64,000 nucleotides of DNA, from the NCBI RefSeq assembly GCF_000277125.1, contig NC_016946.1, forward strand, positions 682,001 to 746,000. Reading direction: 5' to 3'. The translations under genes were made by a program, and so were the position numbers. The stretch's first letter is position 1, and each line of letters starts with the position of its first letter. This document shows positions 53,825 through 62,230 of this stretch, one piece after another. The notes beneath the pieces are model-generated. The model saw only the letters and a list, made by a program, of their open reading frames with translations. It ran no database searches and had not been told where the DNA came from. This DNA comes from Mycobacterium intracellulare ATCC 13950. Lineage in GTDB: Bacteria > Actinomycetota > Actinomycetes > Mycobacteriales > Mycobacteriaceae.

Positions 53825-54634
53825 GTGGTTAACGAACTTGATGGCAAGGTCGCCATCGTCACCGGCGGCGCGTCCGGCATTGGCCGGGGCCTCGTGGAGC
53901 GGTTTGTGGCCGAGGGCGCACGCGTCGTCATCGCCGACGTCGAGACCGACCGGGGCAAGGCGCTGGCGGCATCGCTGGGCGACAATGCGCTCTTCCAGCC
54001 GACGGATGTCTCCGACCTCGAGCAGGTCGGCGCGCTGGTCTCCGCTGCCGTCGCGAAGTTCGGCGGCCTGCACGTGATGGTCAACAACGCCGGAATCTCG
54101 AGCCCCCTGCGGAAGTTGCTCGACGACGACCTGACCGATTTCCACAGGGTGATGGGGGTCAACGTGCTGGGCGTCATGGCGGGCACCCGAGATGCCGCGC
54201 GGCACATGGCCGAACATGGCGGCGGATCCATTATCAACATCACCTCGATCGGCGGGATCCAGGCCGGCGGCGGCGTGATGATCTACCGCGCGTCCAAGGC
54301 GGCGGTCATCCAGTTCACCAAGTCCGCCGCAATCGAGTTGGCGTATCACGAGATTCGGGTCAACGCCATCGCGCCGGGCAGCATCCCCACGCCGATCTTG
54401 GGGAAGTCGGCGGCCGGCATGGACCCCGAACAGCTCGAGCGGTTCGAGGCGCGGATTCGCCAGGGGATGCGCGATGACCGCCCGCTGAAGCGCGACGGCA
54501 CGCCCGATGACGTCGCCGAGGCCGCGCTGTATTTCGCCACCGACCGGTCGCGATACGTCACCGGGACCGTGCTGCCCGTCGACGGCGGAACGGTGGCGGG
54601 CAAGGTCATTCGGCCCAAGAAGGGTGGGGGATAG
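53825..54634 (+). CDS. SDR oxidoreductase controlled with the P450 operon
   Basis: A 269-residue classical SDR with TGGASGIG, NNAG, the catalytic Ser in NITSIGG, YRASKAA and TGTVLPVDGG. The GTG start follows the palindrome by 27 bases. The 3' end overlaps the glycosyltransferase operon by 29 bases tail to tail. The shared operator suggests that it oxidises the alcohol produced by the P450 at 59760. The substrate is unknown. Confidence 0.9.
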   Translation: MVNELDGKVAIVTGGASGIGRGLVERFVAEGARVVIADVETDRGKALAASLGDNALFQPTDVSDLEQVGALVSAAVAKFGGLHVMVNNAGISSPLRKLLDDDLTDFHRVMGVNVLGVMAGTRDAARHMAEHGGGSIINITSIGGIQAGGGVMIYRASKAAVIQFTKSAAIELAYHEIRVNAIAPGSIPTPILGKSAAGMDPEQLERFEARIRQGMRDDRPLKRDGTPDDVAEAALYFATDRSRYVTGTVLPVDGGTVAGKVIRPKKGGG

Positions 54635-55448
54635 GGCGGGGACGCCCGTCGGCGTCGCGACGGATCAGGCCTTGGTCCGCGAAGGAGGACAGCCAGCCCT
54701 CCATCGGCCACCAACCCCAACGCCCATAGAAGATCTCGGCGTTGCGCAGTATGTCCTCGAGGTGGTCGACGGGGGGATCGGCGACCGCATGGTGCTGGTG
54801 GAATGCGTGGGCCCCGCCGACCCAGCGCATCGGAACTTGGCGTGCCGCCGCGCATTGCGCGAAGTCCGTGTCCTCTCCGCCGTAGCCGCGGTACCGCTCG
54901 CAGAATCCCCCGATCCGCTGCCACGTAGGGACTTTCACCGCGAAAGACAGCGACCAGAACAGCGCATAGTCCGTCGTGGACAGGACAGCGCCGTCCCGCG
55001 GCGCGGGCCGAGCACGATGCGGATCGGGATTCGACCGCACCTCGGAGATCACGTAGCCGCCCGGCCCGGGTGGTGGCAGATACGTGACCGGGCCGTTCAG
55101 GATCGCGTCCGCGTGCTCGGATCTGCCTGCGACCCCGTGGTAGCGGTCGAGCAACTCCGCGCCGGGAATGCAATCGACGTCGAGAAAAACCAAGAGCTCG
55201 GCGGCATTTCGTATCGCCGCGGCGGCTCCCACGTTGCGTCCCATCGCCACCGGCAGCGGGCGGGCGGCCTCGCACTCAACCACCAGCGCCGGCGCCTTCA
55301 GCTCGCTTACCAGGGCGGCGACGGTGGGGTCACCGAGCGCGACCACGATGTGCAGGTCCGGCCGCAGTGTGCTGGTGGCGAGGCCTTCGAGCTGCCGCCG
55401 CAGGTGGGCGCCCCTGCCGTGCACGATGGTGATGACGGCGGTGCGCAC
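54606..55448 (-). CDS. GT2-type (galactosyltransferase-domain) glycosyltransferase
   Basis: A 280-residue GT-A fold enzyme. The nucleotide-sugar site is VVALGDPTVA then VFLDVDCIPGAELL (the DxD equivalent), and the catalytic region is FCERYRGYGGEDTDFAQ with ED motif. The GTG at 55448 overlaps the upstream gene's TAG by one base; the longer frame runs into that gene. It is the last of four glycosyltransferase genes. The sugar donor and acceptor are unknown. Confidence 0.87.
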   Translation of the reverse strand: MRTAVITIVHGRGAHLRRQLEGLATSTLRPDLHIVVALGDPTVAALVSELKAPALVVECEAARPLPVAMGRNVGAAAAIRNAAELLVFLDVDCIPGAELLDRYHGVAGRSEHADAILNGPVTYLPPPGPGGYVISEVRSNPDPHRARPAPRDGAVLSTTDYALFWSLSFAVKVPTWQRIGGFCERYRGYGGEDTDFAQCAAARQVPMRWVGGAHAFHQHHAVADPPVDHLEDILRNAEIFYGRWGWWPMEGWLSSFADQGLIRRDADGRPRPIPHPSWAE

Positions 55449-56464
55449 TACGTGCCTTGCCTGCAACGGCGGGCCGTCGACTCGATGGCTTCGGCGGCAC
55501 GGTCGGCCGCCCCATCCACTTCCCACCGTCGCCACCGTCGCGGGTCGGTCGCCGCGGTGGCGGTCAGCAGCGCCGGCCACGCCCGTGGGTCGGGCATGCC
55601 GTGCGCGACCACCGCAAGCTGATGGCGCTTGAGCATCCGGGCCGTCGCGTGTTGCTCATCGAAGGGCCGCGGCTGCGGGAGGACCAACGCGGGGCGCCTC
55701 GCCGCGGCGACATCAGCAATACAGCTCTGACCCGCGTGGGTGACGACGACATCCGCCCCCCGGATCTCGGGCCACGGATCATCTCTCCACGCACCGACCT
55801 TGCCGCCGAGCGTCGTCCATGACCGGACCGAATCCGCTGCGGCACAATCCTGTAGCGAGGTTCCGAAGGCGTCGCCGGCCCCGCCCAATACGACGACGCG
55901 CGTCTCCTTCAACGGCCGTGCCGATGACTCGGGCTCGTCGCCGCGACGGTCACGGCCCTCGAAGCGGCTGATGCCACCGACGTAGCTGGTCTTGTCCTCC
56001 CATTGCCGCAGCCATGACGGCACACACAACGCGCGCGGCCAGGCCGCCACGATGTGATCGGCGAGGCGATGCACCAGCACATGCGGGGCGTCCACGCGGG
56101 TGCCGGGCAACGCCACGACGATCACCGGTACGCCGAGCAACCGGATGAACAGCGCCACTTCCACCGATACGTCGACAACGACGGCCTCGGGCCGCGCGTC
56201 GGACACCCACTCCGCGATCTGATTCATTCGGGCGCTCAGCCCGGCGTCGTGGTGGGGCGCCCAGTGCAGCGCGCCGTGTGCGGTGGCCTCGCGTGGCCGC
56301 GGTCCCTCGTCGTCACACGGTAGCCTCATGACCGCCGAAAACGGCTGGGGCTCCGGCACATCCAGCGATGTCATGGCGGTCACCGGGCGGCGCATCCGTG
56401 CGCAGACGCTCATGGCCCGAGCCAGATGCCCGAACCCGTGGTGGTGAATGTAGTACCCGATCAT
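55448..56464 (-). CDS. GT28/MurG-like glycosyltransferase
   Basis: A 338-residue GT-B protein. The N-terminal GYYIHHHGFGHLARA is a glycine/histidine-rich loop, typical of the MurG-like fold. The C-terminal domain has VVVLGGAGDAFG, VVTHAGQSCIADVAAARRP and LVLPQPRPFDEQ, the donor-binding pattern of GT28. Its start codon lies 152 bases inside the upstream gene. It probably transfers a sugar to a lipid or small acceptor in the cytoplasm. Confidence 0.86.
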   Translation of the reverse strand: MIGYYIHHHGFGHLARAMSVCARMRRPVTAMTSLDVPEPQPFSAVMRLPCDDEGPRPREATAHGALHWAPHHDAGLSARMNQIAEWVSDARPEAVVVDVSVEVALFIRLLGVPVIVVALPGTRVDAPHVLVHRLADHIVAAWPRALCVPSWLRQWEDKTSYVGGISRFEGRDRRGDEPESSARPLKETRVVVLGGAGDAFGTSLQDCAAADSVRSWTTLGGKVGAWRDDPWPEIRGADVVVTHAGQSCIADVAAARRPALVLPQPRPFDEQHATARMLKRHQLAVVAHGMPDPRAWPALLTATAATDPRRWRRWEVDGAADRAAEAIESTARRCRQGT

Positions 56465-57551
56465 GTTGCCTGCCCGCGAAGTCGTCGATCATTTCTCGGT
56501 ACACATTGGTGTAGGCGGTCACCATCGCTTCGGCCGAACACTGGCGAATGGCGTGCTCGCGCACCCGCTTTCGCGGTAGCGCGAGCACCGTGCCTATGGC
56601 GTCCGCCATGGCGGCGACGTCACCGGCGACGATGAGTCGCCCCGACGCCGCGCTGATGAGTTCGGGGATGCCACCGAGGGCGAACGCAACGACGGGGGTG
56701 CCGCACGACATCGCTTCGGCGACGACAAGCCCGTACGGCTCGTCCCAGCTCGGGGTGACAAGCGCCGCTGCGGCGTGGCTGACCACGTGGGCCAGACGCC
56801 GGTGGTCCAGATGGCCCGCATACCGGATGTCGCCCCGAAGGTGGGGCTCGACGTGGCGAACAAAGTACTGCTGGTCGGAGATCGGACCGGCGAGGACCAG
56901 CGGTCGGCGCGCCCGTTGGGCCGCGGCGATCGCCAGATGGGGTGCCTTTTCCGGTGTGATCCGACCAAACCACACCAGGGACGGCCCACCCGGGCCGAGG
57001 GGCCACTGGCCCGTATGGATGCCGTTGGGAACCACGGTGATATCTCCGGTGAGGCTTCGCCACGCCGCAGCGGTGTGCCGGGAGACCGCCGCAAAGCGGG
57101 TGCCCTTCCCGGTGGCGGCACCGATCGCCGACTCGAGCCAGGGCGTCGGCGGCGTGTGCACCGTGGTGAGCATCGGAGTGGACAACGCCGAGGCCATCGC
57201 CACCGGAAGGTAATGCAGGCTGTGGTTGTGGATGACGTCGAACTGTTGGCTCCCGGGCCCCGCCAGCCACAACATCAACGACAGGTACGCGTGGTGATCG
57301 GCCATGAAATCTGCCGGCGGCATCGACACGTCGTGGCGCGCCGCCTCCGACAGATCCAACGGGCGCACGTCGAGCGTCTGACAGTTCAAACCGGGATCCG
57401 AACCCGCCGCGGCGAACAGCGACACCCGATAGCCGCGGGATGCGAGCGCGCCGGTCAGGTGGCAGACGTGCGCTTCGAGCCCCCCGGCGAACGGTTGCCG
57501 GATCGGATGGCGGGTCGAGGCGATCAGCGCCACGCGCAGTGGCTCCGTCAT
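56313..57551 (-). CDS. GT4-type glycosyltransferase
   Basis: A 412-residue GT-B enzyme starting at ATG 57551, which overlaps the upstream stop (ATGA). It has the acceptor loop FAGGLEAHVCHL, VVPNGIH, the donor region RITPEKAPHLAIAA and the GT4 E-x7-E motif in PSWDEPYGLVVAEAMSCG. The final 50 or so residues overlap the next gene and look like an out-of-frame extension (Arg/Ala/Gly-rich), suggesting loss of an earlier stop. The longer frame up to 58487 is a shadow of the next gene upstream. Confidence 0.87.
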   Translation of the reverse strand: MTEPLRVALIASTRHPIRQPFAGGLEAHVCHLTGALASRGYRVSLFAAAGSDPGLNCQTLDVRPLDLSEAARHDVSMPPADFMADHHAYLSLMLWLAGPGSQQFDVIHNHSLHYLPVAMASALSTPMLTTVHTPPTPWLESAIGAATGKGTRFAAVSRHTAAAWRSLTGDITVVPNGIHTGQWPLGPGGPSLVWFGRITPEKAPHLAIAAAQRARRPLVLAGPISDQQYFVRHVEPHLRGDIRYAGHLDHRRLAHVVSHAAAALVTPSWDEPYGLVVAEAMSCGTPVVAFALGGIPELISAASGRLIVAGDVAAMADAIGTVLALPRKRVREHAIRQCSAEAMVTAYTNVYREMIDDFAGRQHDRVLHSPPRVRASGSGHERLRTDAPPGDRHDIAGCAGAPAVFGGHEATV

Positions 57552-58618
57552 CGCAGGACGCTCGCGTAGATGGCACGATGCGCCGCGGCGAGCTCTCGCC
57601 TTTCGGCGAGCCGCGCCACCCAGTCGGCCCGGGGGGCGGGGCAGCCGGCGGCCCAACGCGCGTGTGCCCGGTGGATCGCACCGCACAGCGACACGGGATC
57701 GAAGCCCCGGTCGCCGAAACCGAAAACGCCGCACGGGCGTTGCTGGCGATAGAAGCCGCAGCTGGGGGCCACCACGGCGGTTCCGAGATCGTAGCTCGCC
57801 TCGAGCCAGCCCGAATGGGTGCCGAACCGGTAGGGCAGTACGGAAACCGTCAGCGAAGCGAGGTAGTCCCAGAATTCGTCGTCCGAGAAGTACGGGTGCA
57901 CCCGGACCTGCACATGCTCGTGGGAGTCGTAGGCCAGCAGTGCCGCGCCGGTCGACGGTGCGAACCAGTGATTGTCGGGATCGAAGATCTCGTCGTGGAC
58001 GTCGACCTGCAGGATCGCGTCGGGCAGGGACGACACGATCGCCGCGAGCGCGTCCACGACGGGCAACGGGTCCATGTTGGCGCGCAGACTTTTGGCGTGC
58101 AGGCCGACGACGAATCGCTCGCCGCGGCCGCGGGGCCTCTCGATCCACTCCTTTTCGAGCACGTGCGGGTGCGGCAATACGCGGGCCCGCCGCCGCCAGT
58201 TTCGCCAAATCAGCTGTGCGGCACCGGGTGTCAGCGTAATCAGCTCGTCGGCGGCGGAAATCAGGACGTCCTGCTGCGCGGCGTGGGCCTCGGGTTCCGG
58301 GTGATGTGGATTGCGCAGATCGTGCACCGTGTACACCAGCGGCTTGTTGTGCTCTTTGAGCTCCTGGACGACTCCGGCCAAATCCTCCGGAGTGATGGCG
58401 TCGAACCCGAAGTGGATGTGGAACACGTCGAATCGTGAGTGGTTGTCGCTGACCCAGCCCGGCTCCAACATCAGCGGCGGCCACCAACCTCCCGGCACGG
58501 TGCGGCCATCCGCCGGCGCCGGATCATCCAGGCGCACAACGCAATCCGAGTACGGATTGCCGAGGTGACGGACGTAGACGTGCGACGCCGGCACCGAAGC
58601 TACGCGCAACAAACTCAA
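57548..58618 (-). CDS. GT-B glycosyltransferase, first gene of the GT operon
   Basis: A 356-residue protein with a Rossmann-type N-terminus (FDVFHIHFGFDAI, VYTVHDLRNPHH) and C-terminal GT1/GT4-like features (VGLHAKSLRANMDPLP, VSVLPYRFGTHSGWLEASYD). It starts at TTG 58618 behind GAAGGGG. It heads a four-gene glycosyltransferase operon with overlapping genes. Family signatures are weaker than in the others, so the donor class is uncertain. The product is unknown. Confidence 0.82.
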   Translation of the reverse strand: MSLLRVASVPASHVYVRHLGNPYSDCVVRLDDPAPADGRTVPGGWWPPLMLEPGWVSDNHSRFDVFHIHFGFDAITPEDLAGVVQELKEHNKPLVYTVHDLRNPHHPEPEAHAAQQDVLISAADELITLTPGAAQLIWRNWRRRARVLPHPHVLEKEWIERPRGRGERFVVGLHAKSLRANMDPLPVVDALAAIVSSLPDAILQVDVHDEIFDPDNHWFAPSTGAALLAYDSHEHVQVRVHPYFSDDEFWDYLASLTVSVLPYRFGTHSGWLEASYDLGTAVVAPSCGFYRQQRPCGVFGFGDRGFDPVSLCGAIHRAHARWAAGCPAPRADWVARLAERRELAAAHRAIYASVLR

Positions 58619-58824
58619 GGCCCCTTCTCAAAATCTGTAGGGGCAGCCGCGCGTCCTGGCGGCACCGTCCCGTCTGTCGAGAAGCAGAACCGTCCCTGTT
58701 GACTGAAGGACGCTGCGAAGCTGCAATACCCGCAACCCGCGGGGCCAAACTCGGATACGCGACCGTAAGCCCGCGCCCGGGCCGCTTGTGCCGGCGGCCT
58801 CCCGCTCCGAGGTCGGTCTGTGGA

Positions 58825-58846
58825 TTAAATCAAGCGCTTGACTTAA
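58825..58846. promoter_or_regulatory. operator-like palindrome, copy 2 (TetR promoter)
   Basis: The core ATCAAGCGCTTGACTTAA, preceded by TTAA, is palindromic around AAGCGCTT and lies 26 bases upstream of the TetR start. It matches the element at 53776-53797 at 20 of 22 bases. It probably mediates autoregulation and control of the operon that follows, and could also affect the divergent glycosyltransferase operon. Confidence 0.8.
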
Positions 58847-58872
58847 CGGCTTGCGGCGGGTTGACTGGGCCG

Positions 58873-59550
58873 ATGACCACCGTCGGCCGGACCGTGCGCA
58901 CCGAGCGGGCCAGCTCCACCCAAGAGGCGATCTTGGTGGCCGCCGAGCGGCTCTACGCCGAGCACGGCATGTTCGCGGTGTCCAACCGACAAGTCAGCGA
59001 GGCCGCCGGCCAGGGCAACAACGCCGCGGTCGGCTACCACTTCGGCACCAAGGCCGACCTGGTGCGCGCCATCGAGCACAAGCACCGCGGACCCGTCGAG
59101 CAGCTCCGCGAGCGGATGGTCGACGAGTTGTTGGCCTCCGGCGCCGCCGACGGCCGGGACGCCGAACTGCGCAACTGGGTGGCCTGCCTGGTGCGCCCGC
59201 TCACCGATCACCTCGAGGAGCTCGGAAATCCGACGTGGTACGCGCGGTTTGCGGCGCAGGCGATGACCGACCCCGCCTACTACAACATCATCGTCAAGGG
59301 CGCGCTCAGCTCGCCCTCGCTGGTTCAGGTCGTGGAGGGCATCAACCGGTGTCTGCCCGAATTGCCGGCCGAGGTGCACTTCGAACGCAACATCATGGCC
59401 CGAAACCTGTTGATGCACACCTGCGCCGACCGTGAACGCGCGCTTGTCGCGGGAACGTTGACGTCCCATCGTTCCTGGCGCGCTGCGGCGTCCGGGCTCA
59501 TCGATGCGATCGTGGGCCTGTGGCTGGCGCCCGTGACGGCGTACGAGTGA
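58873..59550 (+). CDS. TetR/AcrR-family regulator of the second P450 operon
   Basis: A 225-residue TetR protein from ATG 58873. The DNA-binding domain is AILVAAERLYAEHGMFAVS then EAAGQGNNAAVGYHFGTKADL. The longer C-terminal domain has WVACLVRPLTDHLEE. It is first in an operon with a ferredoxin, P450, amidohydrolase and two M24 proteins, and probably binds the palindrome 26 bases upstream. That site recurs before the SDR at 53825. Confidence 0.92.
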   Translation: MTTVGRTVRTERASSTQEAILVAAERLYAEHGMFAVSNRQVSEAAGQGNNAAVGYHFGTKADLVRAIEHKHRGPVEQLRERMVDELLASGAADGRDAELRNWVACLVRPLTDHLEELGNPTWYARFAAQAMTDPAYYNIIVKGALSSPSLVQVVEGINRCLPELPAEVHFERNIMARNLLMHTCADRERALVAGTLTSHRSWRAAASGLIDAIVGLWLAPVTAYE

Positions 59551-59562
59551 GGGGGTTTGAAG

Positions 59563-59757
59563 ATGAAAGTGACTGTTGACCAAGATGTTTGCGCCTCGTC
59601 CGGGAACTGCGTCATGAATGCGCCCGAAGTGTTCGACCAGCGCGACGACGACGGCGTGGTCGTCCTACTCAATCACAGTCCTACGGCCGACCAGGCCGAA
59701 GGTGCGAGGCGGGCGGCGGCCGCCTGTCCCGCCCTGGCCATCCACATCGAGGAATAG
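59563..59757 (+). CDS. [3Fe-4S]-type ferredoxin with CxxSxxC
   Basis: A 64-residue ferredoxin with C10-x2-S13-x2-C16 and distal C55-Pro. The middle position, His in the ferredoxin at 9420, is Ser here, a variation found among mycobacterial P450 ferredoxins that can alter redox potential. ATG 59563 has GGGGG at good spacing; TTG 59557 is possible. The stop lies 2 bases before the P450 start, so the two are translationally coupled. Confidence 0.9.
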   Translation: MKVTVDQDVCASSGNCVMNAPEVFDQRDDDGVVVLLNHSPTADQAEGARRAAAACPALAIHIEE

Positions 59758-59759
59758 AG

Positions 59760-61004
59760 ATGTCAGACATTCTGACGAGTGCCACCACAGAGCAGACCGC
59801 CGACATTCCGGACTATCCGATGGCCAGGGAGCCGCGCTGCCCGTTCGCCCCGCCGCCGGACGTCATGGCGCTGGCCGAGTCCCGGCCGCTGTCTCGGGTG
59901 CGGATCTGGGATGGCAGTACGCCGTGGCTCATCACCGGCTACGAGCAAGTGCGCGAGCTGTTCTCGGATTCGCGGGTCAGCGTCGACGACCGGGTGCCCG
60001 GCTTCCCGCACTGGAACGAAGGCATGTTGTCGACCGTGCACAAGCGGCCCCGGTCGGTGTTCACCTCCGACGGCGAGGAGCACACCCGGTTCCGGCGGAT
60101 GCTGTCCAAGCCCTTCACGTTCCGGCGGGTGGAGGGTCTGCGCCCGACGATCCAGCAGATCACCGTCGACCACATCGACACGATGCTGGCCGGCCCGCAG
60201 CCCGCGGATGTCGTTGCCGCCATTGCGCTTCCGGTTCCGTCGCTGGTGATCAGCCAATTGCTGGGCGTGCCTTACGAGGACGCCGAGATGTTCCAGCACC
60301 ACGCCAACGTTGGCCTCGCGCGCTTTGCCGCCGCCGAGGACACCATGAAGGGCGCGATGAGCCTGCACAAGTACCTGGCTCAGCTGGTGGAAGCCAAGAT
60401 GGAAAACCCTGCGGAAGACGCGGTTTCCGACCTCGCCGAGCGGGTCAAGGCCGGCGAGCTCAGTGTCAAGGAAGCCGCGCAGCTGGGCACCGGATTGCTG
60501 ATCGCCGGGCACGAGACGACCGCGAACATGATCGGGCTCGGAGTGCTTGCGCTGCTGGAGAATCCGGACCAGGCCGCCGTCATCCGCGATGCCGAGGACC
60601 CGAAGATTCTCGCCAACGCGGTGGAGGAATTGCTGCGCTACCTCAGCATCATCCAAAACGGACAGCGCCGCGTCGCCGTGGAAGACATTCATATCGGTGG
60701 CGAGACCATTCGTGCCAACGAGGGCATCATCATCGACCTGGCACCGGCCAACTGGGATGCGCAGGCCTTCGCCGAACCCGATCGCCTGTACCTGCATCGC
60801 TCGGGAGCCGATCGCAATGTGGCCTTCGGATACGGCCGCCACCAGTGCGTGGGCCAGCAGTTGGCGCGGGCGGAACTGCAGATCGTGTTCCAGACCCTGC
60901 TGCGCCGCGTCCCGACGATGGAACTGGCCGTGCCGATCGAAGAAGTCCCGTTCAAGCACGACCGCCTCGCCTACGGCGTCTACGAACTGCCGGTGACCTG
61001 GTAG
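59760..61004 (+). CDS. cytochrome P450
   Basis: A 414-residue P450. The I-helix motif is LIAGHETTANM, the ExxR motif EELLR, and the haem loop FGYGRHQCVGQQLAR with Cys363. The sequence is close in layout to actinobacterial CYP105-like enzymes. ATG 59760 follows the ferredoxin stop by 2 bases. The operon partners (amidohydrolase and two M24 proteins) suggest processing of an amide or peptide-like compound after hydroxylation. Confidence 0.94.
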   Translation: MSDILTSATTEQTADIPDYPMAREPRCPFAPPPDVMALAESRPLSRVRIWDGSTPWLITGYEQVRELFSDSRVSVDDRVPGFPHWNEGMLSTVHKRPRSVFTSDGEEHTRFRRMLSKPFTFRRVEGLRPTIQQITVDHIDTMLAGPQPADVVAAIALPVPSLVISQLLGVPYEDAEMFQHHANVGLARFAAAEDTMKGAMSLHKYLAQLVEAKMENPAEDAVSDLAERVKAGELSVKEAAQLGTGLLIAGHETTANMIGLGVLALLENPDQAAVIRDAEDPKILANAVEELLRYLSIIQNGQRRVAVEDIHIGGETIRANEGIIIDLAPANWDAQAFAEPDRLYLHRSGADRNVAFGYGRHQCVGQQLARAELQIVFQTLLRRVPTMELAVPIEEVPFKHDRLAYGVYELPVTW

Positions 61005-61063
61005 CCCAGCTCGCTGCCTTTGAAAAACTGCTGACAACAGCGGATCCGAATGGAGGGTCAACG

Positions 61064-62230
61064 ATGACGACTCAAGCAAGCACGCTCTACCCGCCCGGAG
61101 GCTATGGCGCTCCGAAGGACCGGCGCGGCCACGCCGCCGGCAGCGATGTGGGCCTGCCCGCGGGGACCGTGGTCTTCTCGGCGGACAACCACATCTCGCT
61201 CGCCGATGACATCTTCTACCAACGCTTCCCGGAAGACCTGAAGGACAAGGCACCGCGGATCTGGTACGAGGAGGGCGCCTACCAGGTCGGCCGCAAGGGA
61301 CAGTCGTTCCTGCCGGGTGATTTCAGCGCAGTCCTGATGCAGTACGACGACCTGCCCGGCGCCGCCAGCACCAACATCGAGGCCCGGATTCAGGAATTGC
61401 ATGACGACGGGGTCGAGAAGGAACTGGCTTTTCCCAACGCGGTGCTGGCGCTGTTCCACTACCCGGACAAGCAACTTCGCGAGCTTGCCTTCCGCATCTA
61501 CAACGAATACATCGCTGAGTTGCAGGAGCGCTCCGGCGGCCATTTCTACGGTGCGGGCCTGATCAACTGGTGGGACCCTCGGGGGACCCGCAAGACCCTC
61601 GAAGAGCTGAAGTCCCTGGGACTCAAGACGTTCCTACTGCCGCTCAACCCGGGCAAGGACGACGAGGGCAACATCATCGACTACGGCAGTACCGCGATGA
61701 AACCAGTCTGGGACGAGATCGAGGCCGCCGGCCTGCCGGTGACCCACCACATCGGCGAGACCCCGCCGAAGACCCCGTGTCAGTTCAACAGCGTGGTGGT
61801 CGGCATGATGATCAACGTCGACGGCTTCCGCGAGCAGTTCGCCAAGTATCTCTTCACCGGAATTCTCGACGATCATCCCGGGCTGCGGATCGGCTGGTTC
61901 GAGGGCGGAATCGCCTGGGTGCCATGGGCTTTGCAGGACGCCGAGCACCTGGTCGCGTCCTATCAGCACATGTTCAACCGGCCGCTGCAGCACGATGTGC
62001 GCTACTACTGGGACACCCACATGAGCGCGTCGTTCATGGTCGACCCCCTGGGCCTGCAGCTGATCGACCAGATCGGGGTGGACAGGGTGATGTGGTCCAG
62101 CGACTACCCGCACAACGAAAGCACCTATGGCTACTCGGAGAAGTCGTTGACGGCCGTTGTTGACGCCGTCGGTCCGGCGAACGCGAAGAAGATCGTCAGC
62201 GACAACATCACAACGTTCTTGGGCCTGTAG
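61064..62230 (+). CDS. amidohydrolase-family protein (PF04909)
   Basis: A 388-residue amidohydrolase-like protein with SADNHISLADDIF at the N-terminal metal region, THHIGETPPKTPC, and WSSDYPHNESTYGYS near the C-terminus. It is the same family as the protein at 21054 but clearly separate in sequence. ATG 61064 has TGGAGGGT upstream. It lies 59 bases after the P450, and its stop overlaps the next GTG. It may hydrolyse or decarboxylate a pathway intermediate. Confidence 0.88.
   Translation: MTTQASTLYPPGGYGAPKDRRGHAAGSDVGLPAGTVVFSADNHISLADDIFYQRFPEDLKDKAPRIWYEEGAYQVGRKGQSFLPGDFSAVLMQYDDLPGAASTNIEARIQELHDDGVEKELAFPNAVLALFHYPDKQLRELAFRIYNEYIAELQERSGGHFYGAGLINWWDPRGTRKTLEELKSLGLKTFLLPLNPGKDDEGNIIDYGSTAMKPVWDEIEAAGLPVTHHIGETPPKTPCQFNSVVVGMMINVDGFREQFAKYLFTGILDDHPGLRIGWFEGGIAWVPWALQDAEHLVASYQHMFNRPLQHDVRYYWDTHMSASFMVDPLGLQLIDQIGVDRVMWSSDYPHNESTYGYSEKSLTAVVDAVGPANAKKIVSDNITTFLGL

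Noticed and set aside
57552..58487. A long N-terminal extension of the GT4 protein
   Set aside because: It lies antisense-in-frame to nothing useful and overlaps the upstream glycosyltransferase in another frame on the same strand, with Arg/Ala/Pro-rich shadow composition.
58825..58846. A KstR2 cholesterol-regulon box
   Set aside because: It contains CAAG-N2-CTTG like KstR2 sites, but the outer bases differ and its near-identical partner lies in front of an SDR. The adjacent TetR does not look like KstR2, so a local regulator is more likely.
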